Shown in pieces: positions 15,853 through 22,545 of a stretch of DNA of 22,951 bases. This DNA is from Anoxybacillus sp050480245 (GTDB taxonomy: Bacteria; Bacillota; Bacilli; Bacillales; Anoxybacillaceae): NCBI GenBank assembly GCA_050480245.1, contig JBCNEQ010000050.1; one strand, 5' to 3'. The notes beneath the pieces were generated by a model that worked only from the letters and a program-made list of their open reading frames with translations, searched no databases and was not told the origin of the DNA. Both the position numbers and the translations under genes were made by a program. Each line of letters starts with the position of its first letter. Position 1 is the stretch's first letter.

Positions 15853-16477
15853 CTATATAGATCGTTCATTGCTAAATGTAATTTTATAAAGTGTATATTG
15901 CTTATGCTTAAAATTCCACGTACTAACAATTTCAATCGTTGAAGAGAAATAGTTTAGCATCATTTCAGTGAGCGTTCGATCATAAGATACAATGAGCTTT
16001 ACATTTTGATTTTCAATGATTGTTTTACGAATAAGGGAAAGTCTGTTGTTGGCCGCTTCATCATAATAATCATCTACAGAACTCCAAATAGATTCATAAG
16101 GTTTTATGCTTTTTTTAGACGGCTTGGGCAATGGCATCATTTCACCAAGAAAATGATTGGAACTTTCTCTCCCTAATTGCTTTGCATAAAAAATGTAATG
16201 ATTAATATTTTCAACAGTTACATCTCTTCCTTCGAATTCCAAAATAAAAGCCGCTATATAGCGCCAAACATTAGGGCCTATCCATGATGATAGCGGTAAT
16301 ATGGTACAAACCTTCCCAAACATGCCGAAAATCCATTTGAAGATGAAACTTTGAGCGAATCTCTAAACTTTGTTCAAGGGTTTTCGTACGGTGTCTCCAT
16401 ATTTCTGCCCCACCTTCTTCAACCCCAAGAAACCAAAACGGGGCATTGACATTTCCGTAGCCAATCCAATTATACAA
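15853..16477 (-). pseudogene. Frameshifted gene, possible uracil-DNA-glycosylase-like fold
   Basis: Two overlapping frames appear to be halves of one gene. The first (16477-16271) carries LYNWIGYGNVNAPFWFLGVEEGG and LQMDFRHVWEGLYH. The second (from about 16315 to 15853) carries LPLSSWIGPNVWRYIAAFIL, SNHFLGEMMPLPKPSKKSI, NVKLIVSYDRTLTEMM and YTLYKITF. Reading through requires skipping one base between about 16280 and 16315. GYGNxxAPxWFLGxEEGG resembles the N-terminal motif of the uracil-DNA glycosylase superfamily (GxxGxxP-like); this is tentative. The 5' end is also unclear: the frame is open to 16543 and the annotated first codon is TTG without a clear ribosome site. Full length would be about 207 codons or more. 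Confidence 0.6.
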
Positions 16478-16521
16478 ACATGAACGAACCAGTCTCTCAA
16501 AAGAAGTTGAAGTTTCCAGCC

Positions 16522-16890
16522 TTACTGCTTCATTTCGTTGCTGTCATGGTTCAAATTTGTGCCAGTTTGTATCATTTCAACACTTTTCCCTGACATAGAC
16601 CTTATGGCAATCTCAATCACTTCCCTTAACTGTTGCTCAGAAAAATTTGCAATGTTTATCCATCCTCGCGGATCAACGTTATATCCTTTTTTCTTTATGA
16701 TTTCACTATCCATATACTTGCCATTTACATATCCATTTCCACTAGGGGATAACTCCCTAGCTAATATTTTCCCTCTTTGCAAGCTTTCTGGATAAACATA
16801 ATTTACTCGATTGTTACTTATAGGCTTTTCTTGTAATTGCTTAAATGACCGAAAAATAGCTTTCTTATGCTCAAAGCTCAGCATGTTCAT
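16522..16890 (-). CDS. Unidentified 122-residue protein in the nuclease island
   Basis: No family recognised. The soluble, basic product has an N-terminal helix (SFEHKKAIFRSFKQLQEK), a central YVYPESLQRGKILARELSPSGNGYVNGKYM segment-like region, a DPRGWINIANFSEQQLREVI helix and a polar tail. The helix suggests a small DNA-associated or adaptor protein, but that is a guess. A ribosome site GGGGGGAGAGGA precedes the tandem ATGAACATG, so translation may start at either methionine. It lies directly before the possible glycosylase-like gene, whose frame overlaps its 3' end, so the two were probably one functional pair. Confidence 0.6.
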   Translation of the reverse strand: MNMLSFEHKKAIFRSFKQLQEKPISNNRVNYVYPESLQRGKILARELSPSGNGYVNGKYMDSEIIKKKGYNVDPRGWINIANFSEQQLREVIEIAIRSMSGKSVEMIQTGTNLNHDSNEMKQ

Positions 16891-17015
16891 TCCTCTCCCC
16901 CCATATCTTTAATACGATGCTCCTTGGCCAGCGATTCCCGATTCACGGGAAAAAAGCAGGGCTTGCCATATCTTCGCCGTAAGCAGTGTGAAATGGCAAT
17001 TATACTCTATCGTGT

Positions 17016-17162
17016 TCATTTTAAAACTCCCAAATAACTAAATTCTTTTGTACCAGGCAGTTTTCTGCAATAACCGTTTTCTCTTTCGCCGTTTCTCCAT
17101 TTATCCAACTCCGCTAGACGGAATATTGCCATCCGAATAGGCATTTCTATTTTGATCCCCAC
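17016..17162 (-). CDS. Small 48-codon protein, unknown
   Basis: A short frame with a GTG start at 17162 is preceded by a perfect AGGAGG 8 nt upstream, 58 nt after the end of the 190-residue gene. The product has 48 residues beginning with GIKIEMPIRMAIFRLAELD and continues with WRNGERENGYCRK and LPGTKEFSYLGVLK. A frame stop lies just upstream of the ribosome site, so it is not the tail of a longer intact gene. The composition is protein-like and the start signal is the best in its neighbourhood. It may be a small partner of the nuclease-like pair upstream, or a remnant that kept its start. Confidence 0.55.
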   Translation of the reverse strand: MGIKIEMPIRMAIFRLAELDKWRNGERENGYCRKLPGTKEFSYLGVLK

Positions 17163-17219
17163 GCACCGCCCCTCCTCAGTCCGTCAACTGTTTTGATTTC
17201 CCTAATTCCAGTTTATCTG

Positions 17220-17792
17220 TCACAAACGATTCAACTCATCAAACACCCTATCCTTAATGTTCGTTGATGTAATGGATAATAAATCAATTTTCTTTGAAAT
17301 AACTTCTTGAATTCTACCATATTTTTCTGAAGTTTTTTCGTCATTTGGAACGCGTTTAAACACTCCATTTTCAGATTCATGATTAGTAAAGTTATTGCCA
17401 TCATATAAAGGCCAGTAGAAAAACCAATGCTCAGAAACGCTCGGTGGTTTATCCCAATGTTCAAGGGTTGAATATACGTATTTGCATAACGTCATCCGTG
17501 GTTCTTCTTCAAATGAGATTTCAACTGCATAGATTGGGTCGTTTTTCAACCCATTCCCCGACTGGCAAGGAGGGGCGGAATCTCTCTGATATAGCTTGAT
17601 AAAAGATTGAATGAACCAGCCTCGATACTCGCGGTCCGATTTCCAACGCAAAAATTGCGGGGTCACCGGAACAAATCCACATTCGACCGATTGACGGTCC
17701 ATTTCCGCCAACAGTTTATCGACACTCTCGTACGTTTTTCGCACAACCTCGAAAGCGTTTTTTATGTTTTCCTGTACGCTAACAGAATTCAT
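17220..17792 (-). CDS. Unidentified 190-residue partner of the PD-(D/E)XK protein
   Basis: No named family recognised. From the ATG at 17792 (MNSVSVQENIK), which has AAAGGAGG 6 nt upstream, the product has 190 residues. An N-terminal helix pair (NAFEVVRKTYESVDKLLAEMD) is followed by a mixed region with FLRWKSDREYRGWFIQSF, an IYAVEISFEEEP strand, TLCKYVYSTLEHWDKPP, EHWFFYWPLYDG and a C-terminal helix. The gene overlaps the nuclease-like gene upstream by 14 nt, so the two are translationally coupled and likely act together, for example as effector and partner. The richness in Trp and acidic residues is notable. The frame extends upstream to 17822 but lacks a better ribosome site. Confidence 0.65.
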   Translation of the reverse strand: MNSVSVQENIKNAFEVVRKTYESVDKLLAEMDRQSVECGFVPVTPQFLRWKSDREYRGWFIQSFIKLYQRDSAPPCQSGNGLKNDPIYAVEISFEEEPRMTLCKYVYSTLEHWDKPPSVSEHWFFYWPLYDGNNFTNHESENGVFKRVPNDEKTSEKYGRIQEVISKKIDLLSITSTNIKDRVFDELNRL

Positions 17793-18516
17793 AATACCCC
17801 TCCTTTTCAATACGGTTGGCACTTAAATGAAAAAACTGTTCATCTGTATAAAAATGAAAGTAGGAGCAGTGGTCAACTAAAGGACAAGCAAGGCTTTGAA
17901 AGTTTTGAAAGCGATCAAATCCCTTTTTTCTCAATAAAGCAACCAAATCCTCCAATATTAACCTTTGAAACTCATTGAATGTTTCATTTTTTTGCACGTA
18001 CACCATTTGATGGAGCACTTCTTGCCACGATAAATACCCAAAATGAACACCGCTTGGCAGTTTTCTGTTTTCCATCACCTTTTTAGCAATCATATTCACT
18101 TCTGGTTCCGTTCCTAATAAGAGCAAAAACTTTGGCGTCTGCCCTTTACCCTTTAATAAATCACTCGCTTCTCGCTCCAATTGATCGTCTGATGATAAAG
18201 GACTATGGTATTTCACTTCGATTCCTATGGTCAAATGATCCAATTCAAGTAAAACATCGATTTCGCTTCTTTCCCCCTTGACCCAAAACTTAACCTTATC
18301 CCCTATAAACTCGTCTTTTTGCATCTCCAAACCGTTTATGAACACCGTTTGATCAGTTTGAGAAAAAAATACTGCCTTGCTTAAAATCGGCTTAATCCCT
18401 TTGTGAAAAGGGAGATAACGCGACGTACCAAATACGTTCGCTGTCAGCTGATCTTCAAGCCGCTCGCTTAAATTCGAACCGTCTGATGATATTTTTCCAT
18501 GTATTTCAGCTAACAA
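17779..18516 (-). CDS. PD-(D/E)XK nuclease-like protein
   Basis: From a TTG at 18516 (AGGGGGGGAGA with 7 nt spacing) the product has 245 residues. An N-terminal segment LSERLEDQLTANVFGTSRYLPF resembles the opening helix of a PD-(D/E)XK family. The core motif follows as SEIDVLLE (Glu85, Asp87) and IGIEVKYH (Glu100-x-Lys102), the classical D...ExK pattern for metal-dependent DNA cleavage. Next comes LEREASDLLKG and a strand FLLLLGTEP. The C-terminal half has helices that may bind the partner. It is probably a defence nuclease; the true substrate is unknown. The frame runs up to 18594, but those codons lack a ribosome site. It overlaps the next gene by 14 nt. Confidence 0.72.
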   Translation of the reverse strand: MLAEIHGKISSDGSNLSERLEDQLTANVFGTSRYLPFHKGIKPILSKAVFFSQTDQTVFINGLEMQKDEFIGDKVKFWVKGERSEIDVLLELDHLTIGIEVKYHSPLSSDDQLEREASDLLKGKGQTPKFLLLLGTEPEVNMIAKKVMENRKLPSGVHFGYLSWQEVLHQMVYVQKNETFNEFQRLILEDLVALLRKKGFDRFQNFQSLACPLVDHCSYFHFYTDEQFFHLSANRIEKEGYYEFC

Positions 18517-18595
18517 ACTTTCTCCCCCCCTGTCTGTGCCCATACATTCGACAAGTGACAGGATCCGCGTGCAACGAAGCTTCTCCTGTCGCACT

Positions 18596-18712
18596 CTAAT
18601 TTTTTAATTGCTTCTCATAACACTTCTTCATCACAACAGATAAATCCGGGTTAATCAAGTCTTGCCCGAGACGTTTTCGTTCCTGACACAGCTTTTCTTC
18701 GATAGGTGACAA
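18596..18712 (-). CDS. Possible 38-residue protein, weakly Spo0E-like
   Basis: A short open frame between the 208-residue gene and the nuclease-like gene, starting at a TTG (18712): SPIEEKLCQERKRLGQDL, then INPDLSVVMKKCYEKQLKN. The helix-turn-helix hairpin spacing (IEEKL...R..L...V...CYEKQL) is reminiscent of the tiny Spo0E-type aspartyl-phosphate phosphatases, but the family Ser-Gln-x-Leu-Asp is replaced. No clear ribosome site is visible, so it may instead be the surviving tail of a deleted gene. Confidence 0.35.
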   Translation of the reverse strand: MSPIEEKLCQERKRLGQDLINPDLSVVMKKCYEKQLKN

Positions 18713-18733
18713 CAGACACTAAAACTATTTCTC

Positions 18734-19357
18734 TCAACTATATACGTCCCCAACATGAACGGCTACATATCGGAACTCGCCATGTTTATCTTGGTTGATA
18801 GTAGAATAATGGTGCCATTTCAATTGATATCTCCCTTTAATAAAGATCGGCGCATCACGGTTTTCTTTCGTCCCTGCTGATGCACGTTCCTGCCATTTTA
18901 ACTCCCCGGTGATGATCCGGTTTTCATGAATGCGAAACTCGCAGTCCACCGTATTTGGTCGCATCGGCTCGGTCCAATACAAATGGTCATTCGTTAGCAG
19001 CACAACGATCCCGTATACATTCCTTCTCCTCATTGTTATTCGTTCTAACTTTTCCACTTGCGCCAAAAAATCATAACGACCCTGATCCTGAGCACCGTGG
19101 TGCTTCAATTCAATCGTTTGCCCGTTTTGCTTTATCGTGACCCGAGCGAGCTTGTTCATTAAACAAATCGCGTATTGGCGCCCACTTTCCGGCTCTTCCA
19201 CCCACAAATCGATCAGATAATCATGAAAGCGTTTGTTCTCCTCGACGCGGAATTTTTCTTGAAGCTGAAATTTTAATGACTGTTTAAATGCTTCTTTTGA
19301 AGCAAAAAATCGATACTTTTGCGATAGGCGTTCCAATTCCTCGTGAATAGAAAACAT
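18734..19357 (-). CDS. Unidentified 207-residue protein, possibly inactivated nuclease fold
   Basis: Tandem ATGs follow AAGGAGGAAA; the second (19357) has the better spacing. The protein has an N-terminal helical part (HEELERLSQKYRFFAS), then FHDYLIDLWV, YAICLMNKLARVTI, ELKHHGAQDQGRYDFLAQVEKLERI, YGIVVLLTNDHLYW and a C-terminal strand region. As I recall, a group of PD-(D/E)XK-like hypothetical proteins has ID-W, then IELKYK, then a QxAQDxxRYDFxxDxxRLE block and LTND.YW. Here the ExK position reads C-x-M, so the protein may be catalytically dead. The family link is from memory. It lies between the NERD gene and the small ORF, on the same strand. Confidence 0.55.
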   Translation of the reverse strand: MFSIHEELERLSQKYRFFASKEAFKQSLKFQLQEKFRVEENKRFHDYLIDLWVEEPESGRQYAICLMNKLARVTIKQNGQTIELKHHGAQDQGRYDFLAQVEKLERITMRRRNVYGIVVLLTNDHLYWTEPMRPNTVDCEFRIHENRIITGELKWQERASAGTKENRDAPIFIKGRYQLKWHHYSTINQDKHGEFRYVAVHVGDVYS

Positions 19358-19411
19358 CATTTTCCTCCTTCCCTTATCTATAGTTGCTGCCCAAACGGCC
19401 GTGTTGCAAGT

Positions 19412-20206
19412 TCAGCCAATCGACTGCGTAAACTTGCATTTCGGATAATTATTGCAACCTTTAAATGTTCCGTATTTTCCTTTCCGAACGATTAGAACAC
19501 CGCCACATTTTGGACAACGGTTTTGCTGTATATGTTGTTCCGTCTGCTTTTGCTTCGTTCGAATCGTTTGCACGTGCCGCTTTTTCATTTCTTTTTCTTG
19601 TGTCTTATCTTTGGCAAGCACTGTTTCTAATTTTTGAGCTAAACGTTCCTTTGTTTCCCTATCGATCACTTTTGTTTGATGTTGCTCGAGCACTTGTTTC
19701 AATTGTTTCGGATAAACCACATAAGCATGGGCAAAATGAGCATTTGATTTAAACTTTGCCCGCGTCAAAAACACGACAACCGAGTGAATCGGAATATGCG
19801 CAAACTCCTCCCCAAGCCAGTCTCTTAACGCCTTGATATGCCCTTTGTTCTGCAAAATAGGATTAAGAAATTTTTCTTTTCGTTTATAAATGACTTGCGT
19901 CCAATATTTTGACGTTTCATCTCCGAAAATCCAGCCGCTGTAATTTTTCGTTTCGATGACAAACAGTCCTTGATCGGAAAGGATAACATGATCAATTTGC
20001 GAAGTTGAACCGTCTTGTTTTGGAATATACAGGTTATGAAAAGCTTTGTATTTTCCGGATGATGTTGCTTCTATATTTTTAATTGCTTTACGGACTTTAT
20101 ATTCTCCATACGATCCAATCCATTCCGCTTCTTTTGACTTGATCCATCTTGCCAATAAGGCAAGCAAACATAAAAGAAGCAGTGTATAGAAAAGATTCAC
20201 GTTCAT
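19412..20206 (-). CDS. NERD nuclease-related domain protein with C-terminal C4 zinc finger
   Basis: NERD domains are PD-(D/E)XK-related and occur in DNA-processing and defence proteins. The 264-residue product has an N-terminal hydrophobic span (about 4-20), so it is probably anchored in the membrane with the rest in the cytoplasm. The NERD core follows: GSYGEYKV at 31-38, QIDHVIL with Asp72, and LFVIETKNYSG with Glu85-x-Lys87. A Lys/Gln-rich helix spans about 190-228. A topoisomerase-type zinc finger closes the protein with Cys231, Cys234, Cys251 and Cys257 (GKYGTFKGCNNYPKC). The ATG has GGGAGGGG upstream. The putative active residues are intact. It lies 35 nt after the second YYYGALL gene. 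Confidence 0.88.
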   Translation of the reverse strand: MNVNLFYTLLLLCLLALLARWIKSKEAEWIGSYGEYKVRKAIKNIEATSSGKYKAFHNLYIPKQDGSTSQIDHVILSDQGLFVIETKNYSGWIFGDETSKYWTQVIYKRKEKFLNPILQNKGHIKALRDWLGEEFAHIPIHSVVVFLTRAKFKSNAHFAHAYVVYPKQLKQVLEQHQTKVIDRETKERLAQKLETVLAKDKTQEKEMKKRHVQTIRTKQKQTEQHIQQNRCPKCGGVLIVRKGKYGTFKGCNNYPKCKFTQSIG

Positions 20207-20241
20207 CTGCCCCCCTCCCTTTTCACATCCCCCATACCACT

Positions 20242-20760
20242 TTACAGATTACCTAGGCGATTTCGTTCAATTTTGATAGTGTTATCTTTCCCGTCCAACA
20301 TATCAGCACGCTTGCTGCCGTAAATGCGAAGCCACGGGGAACCTTTGACCACCTTCACCGACAGCCGCGCTGTTCCGCGAATCTGTTCTTTTTCGATATC
20401 CACGCATTCGAGAAATTCATCCCAGTAGACGATGGCAATCATTTGGTTGTAATCACTTAACTGCTTCTGGCCGCAAATAAAGGCAAAGATAAATTCTTTT
20501 TCTTTGTTGTTTTCATGATGAATCTTGATAATTTCTTCTATCTCATTGTCGCTAAACGAAAAGGACCAAGTGAAATCCTTGGAACCTGATGGAGTGGTAT
20601 TGTACTTCGTATAAATGATATAACTCGCTTTATTCGTCGTGACTTCGTATATTTGCCGGTTGTCGTTTTCTTTTTCAAACAGTGCCGGCACGAGTCCCCC
20701 GTTGACCAACGCAGAAAGCAACGCCCCGTAATAGTAATCGGCTTTGCAAATCGTTGCCAT
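20242..20760 (-). CDS. Unknown YYYGALL-family protein, copy 2 (intact)
   Basis: The 172-residue soluble protein is a paralogue of 13862-14368. It starts MATICKADYYYGALLSALVNGG and has QIYEVTTNKASYIIYTKYNT, KDFTWSFSFSDNEIEEI, EFIFAFICGQKQL, DEFLECVDIEKEQIRGT and SPWLRIYGSKRADM blocks. The C-terminus (LDGKDNTIKIERNRLGNL) is the version the other copy lost through a frameshift, so this one appears intact. The alternation of strands and helices and the conserved Glu/Lys/Asp residues would allow a nuclease or nucleic-acid-binding fold, but I cannot name a function. GGGGAGGGG lies before the ATG. Upstream noncoding DNA (TTGGTACAATCAAATT) also resembles that of copy 1. Confidence 0.72.
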   Translation of the reverse strand: MATICKADYYYGALLSALVNGGLVPALFEKENDNRQIYEVTTNKASYIIYTKYNTTPSGSKDFTWSFSFSDNEIEEIIKIHHENNKEKEFIFAFICGQKQLSDYNQMIAIVYWDEFLECVDIEKEQIRGTARLSVKVVKGSPWLRIYGSKRADMLDGKDNTIKIERNRLGNL

Positions 20761-20912
20761 GGTGATCCCCTCCCCTTCGTTCCTACAACAAAAATCTCAG
20801 TCAATTTGATTGTACCAATCGTTGCAGAAAAATACTATAGAACATTGTCAAATCGTCTATAAATTACCTATGCCCAACCAACATACATACCGAAAATTCG
20901 AGCGACCATAAC

Positions 20913-20947
20913 AAAAAAAAGCTGCCCCCATCATCCTTAGGGCAACT
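20913..20947 (-). terminator. Intrinsic terminator with eight-U tail
   Basis: On the minus strand AGTTGCCC and GGGCAGCT form an 8-bp stem with one mismatch and a 12-nt loop, followed by eight T. It probably ends the transcript of the HTH-type gene (21099-21608), about 150 nt downstream of its stop, reading through the Rpn relic. Confidence 0.75.
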
Positions 20948-20995
20948 TTCTCCTTTAGCGGGTAACAACAGCTGCCGAGCCAATACGTATCCGGT

Positions 20996-21053
20996 GAACC
21001 CATGAAAAAACGCTGTGGCCAGCTCTTTATTTAAATAAGCGGTCGTGGTCAAT
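20996..21053 (-). pseudogene. N-terminal relic of a second Rpn-family gene
   Basis: On the minus strand ATTGACCACGACCGCTTATT and the bases that follow align with the start of the Rpn-like gene at 22545 (VDHDRLFKELIQAFF). The relic encodes IDHDRLFK, then after an inserted TAAA that creates a stop and a frameshift, KELATAFFHGF. The similarity fades after about 58 nt. It is a decayed fragment of a paralogue, not a gene. Confidence 0.65.
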
Positions 21054-21098
21054 CGTTATACATTTCACTCCACATGCAAAATATCGTTTGAAATCTCT

Positions 21099-21608
21099 TT
21101 ATTTCCTCCCATAATGTATACGTTCTCGCTCCCGGTTAAATTCTTCATGCAACTTCCCTTGTTCGTATTCCATCAAATAATTTAATGTCTGCTCAATGGT
21201 TGCTATTTTCATTGTTATTAATATATCGGAAGAAGTATCCGCATCATCTAATAATGTTCTCTTGTATCTCTCCAGTTCCAAAAGGCGCTCCATTATTTCT
21301 TTAAATCCTCTAATCGTCTTTTCATCCTTATAAATAAAATCACGTTCGAAATCAATATCCTCTAATTCCTGTTTATATTTGTTAATCGTGTTATCACGCA
21401 TTTGTCTTGCAAAATCAGCTCTTCTTTGAATCGGACCAAAACGAAATTTATTTCTCCATGATAAAAATGTACTTTTAGGCACGCCTAACTCGCTTGCCCC
21501 TTCCCAAGGAACAACATCTCTAATCACGCAAAGTTCATACATAATCTCTTTCAACGGCTTACCGTACTTTTTTTCTACGATTTCTTGATAATCTTTATTT
21601 GTCATCAT
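21099..21608 (-). CDS. Helix-turn-helix-type protein, unidentified
   Basis: The 169-residue product from the ATG at 21608 (MMTNKDYQEIV) has an N-terminal segment WEGASELGVPKSTFLSWRNKF whose ASELGVPKSTF pattern looks like a homeodomain-like or transposase-type HTH. A long, charged, mostly helical region follows (FARQMRDNTINKYKQELEDID, KEIMERLLELERYKRTLL, EQTLNYLMEYEQGKLHEEF), probably a coiled coil. It may be a DNA-binding regulator. AAGGATGTG is the only ribosome-like site; a GTG at 21617 is an alternative start. It lies between the Rpn relic and the broken Rpn gene on the same strand. Family not recognised. Confidence 0.6.
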   Translation of the reverse strand: MMTNKDYQEIVEKKYGKPLKEIMYELCVIRDVVPWEGASELGVPKSTFLSWRNKFRFGPIQRRADFARQMRDNTINKYKQELEDIDFERDFIYKDEKTIRGFKEIMERLLELERYKRTLLDDADTSSDILITMKIATIEQTLNYLMEYEQGKLHEEFNRERERIHYGRK

Positions 21609-21668
21609 TGGAATCACATCCTTATTGTGAGTTTATCGCTAAATGTAAAAACGCTATTTCAGGAGCTA

Positions 21669-21684
21669 GCAGATGCCAAGCACT
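21669..21684. repeat. Degenerate copy of the GTGCC palindrome
   Basis: The minus-strand CAGTGCTTGGCATCTG resembles the 10386-10406 palindrome core CAGTGCCTGGCACTG with a few changes. It lies just after the end of the Rpn-like gene, as the other copy lies just after a gene end. Confidence 0.35.
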
Positions 21685-21692
21685 GTCCCTTC

Positions 21693-22545
21693 CTACTCAT
21701 CTTTTACCCTTTTATGAACTTCTTCTTCCGTTAGGTCAAATATATGTGCAATATCGGCAATGCTCATTCCTTTTGCAATCATTTTTCGCATCATTTCTCG
21801 CTCTTTTTGCTTAGCTCCTTCACGTTTTCCTTTTTGTTCATACGAAATCAACAATTCCAACACTTGCTCTTTTTCTTTTGTTTCCATTTGATTCACCTCG
21901 TTTCGTAATCGTTGTTCTTCTTCATCCGACAATTTCACATATGTTTCAAAAAAGCCCATTAACAATCTCTGCTTTGCTTCATCCAGCTCTAAACGAACTA
22001 ACATGCGTAAAAACTGTTTTTTCAATTCGATTCGTTCACTTTCAGTGTAACCCATTTTGCTTAACAGCGCAGCGGCGATCGGGTTGTCAATGCGAATGTA
22101 GTTGCGCCAATTTTGTTTGCGTAGTTCGACGGTGAAAAAAGCGGAAGTGAAGAATGTTGCCAAACGGAAGTTGAAGCGTAGATGAGGACGGTTCATCGCG
22201 GATGGTATCGTAGCTGAAAACGGCAATCGGAACGACATTCGTGCGGTATTTTTCAAACAAGCGGCTAAAGTAAATGAACATCCGTTCAGGAAACGACGGT
22301 TGCACGTAGCTTTGATTTTCAATATGGACGATGATCAATCCGTCTTCCCCTTTTAATTTCGTTTCGACTAACAAATCGACGCGATACTTCTCCCCTGCCG
22401 TTACATCGGTGAACAGTTCTTCGGATAAAAAAGACAAATGCTGAAAATCAATATACTCGTACATTTCGGGGAAAAAGAGAAGGATAAACTCTTCAAAAAA
22501 TGCTTGGATCAACTCTTTGAACAAGCGGTCATGGTCAACAGCCAT
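21693..22545 (-). pseudogene. Rpn-family PD-(D/E)XK nuclease/putative transposase, broken by a frameshift
   Basis: Rpn (YhgA-like) proteins are PD-(D/E)XK nucleases that promote RecA-independent recombination. The 5' frame (22545-22087) encodes MAVDHDRLFKELIQAFF, LFFPEMYEYIDF, YRVDLLVETKLKG and LIIVHIENQSYVQPSFPERMF, containing the active-site Asp and the HIENQ Glu. The 3' frame (to 21693) encodes FFTVELRKQNWRNYIRIDNP, AAALLSKMGYTESER, then LSDEEEQRLRNEV and a C-terminal helix ending in ADIAHIFDLTEEEVHKRV. They join smoothly if one base is removed from the six-A run at 22135-22140 (plus strand). Full length would be about 283 residues. GTGAGGTGATCAG precedes the ATG. A sequencing error at the homopolymer cannot be ruled out. 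Confidence 0.85.

Noticed and set aside
16936..16960. TTCCCG/CGGGAA hairpin upstream of the 122-aa gene as a terminator
   Set aside because: The stem is only 6 bp and lacks a T-tract on either strand in the needed position.
20864..21052. 62-codon minus-strand ORF
   Set aside because: It runs through a strong intrinsic terminator, starts at a TTG without a ribosome site, and its beginning is better explained as a frameshifted Rpn relic.
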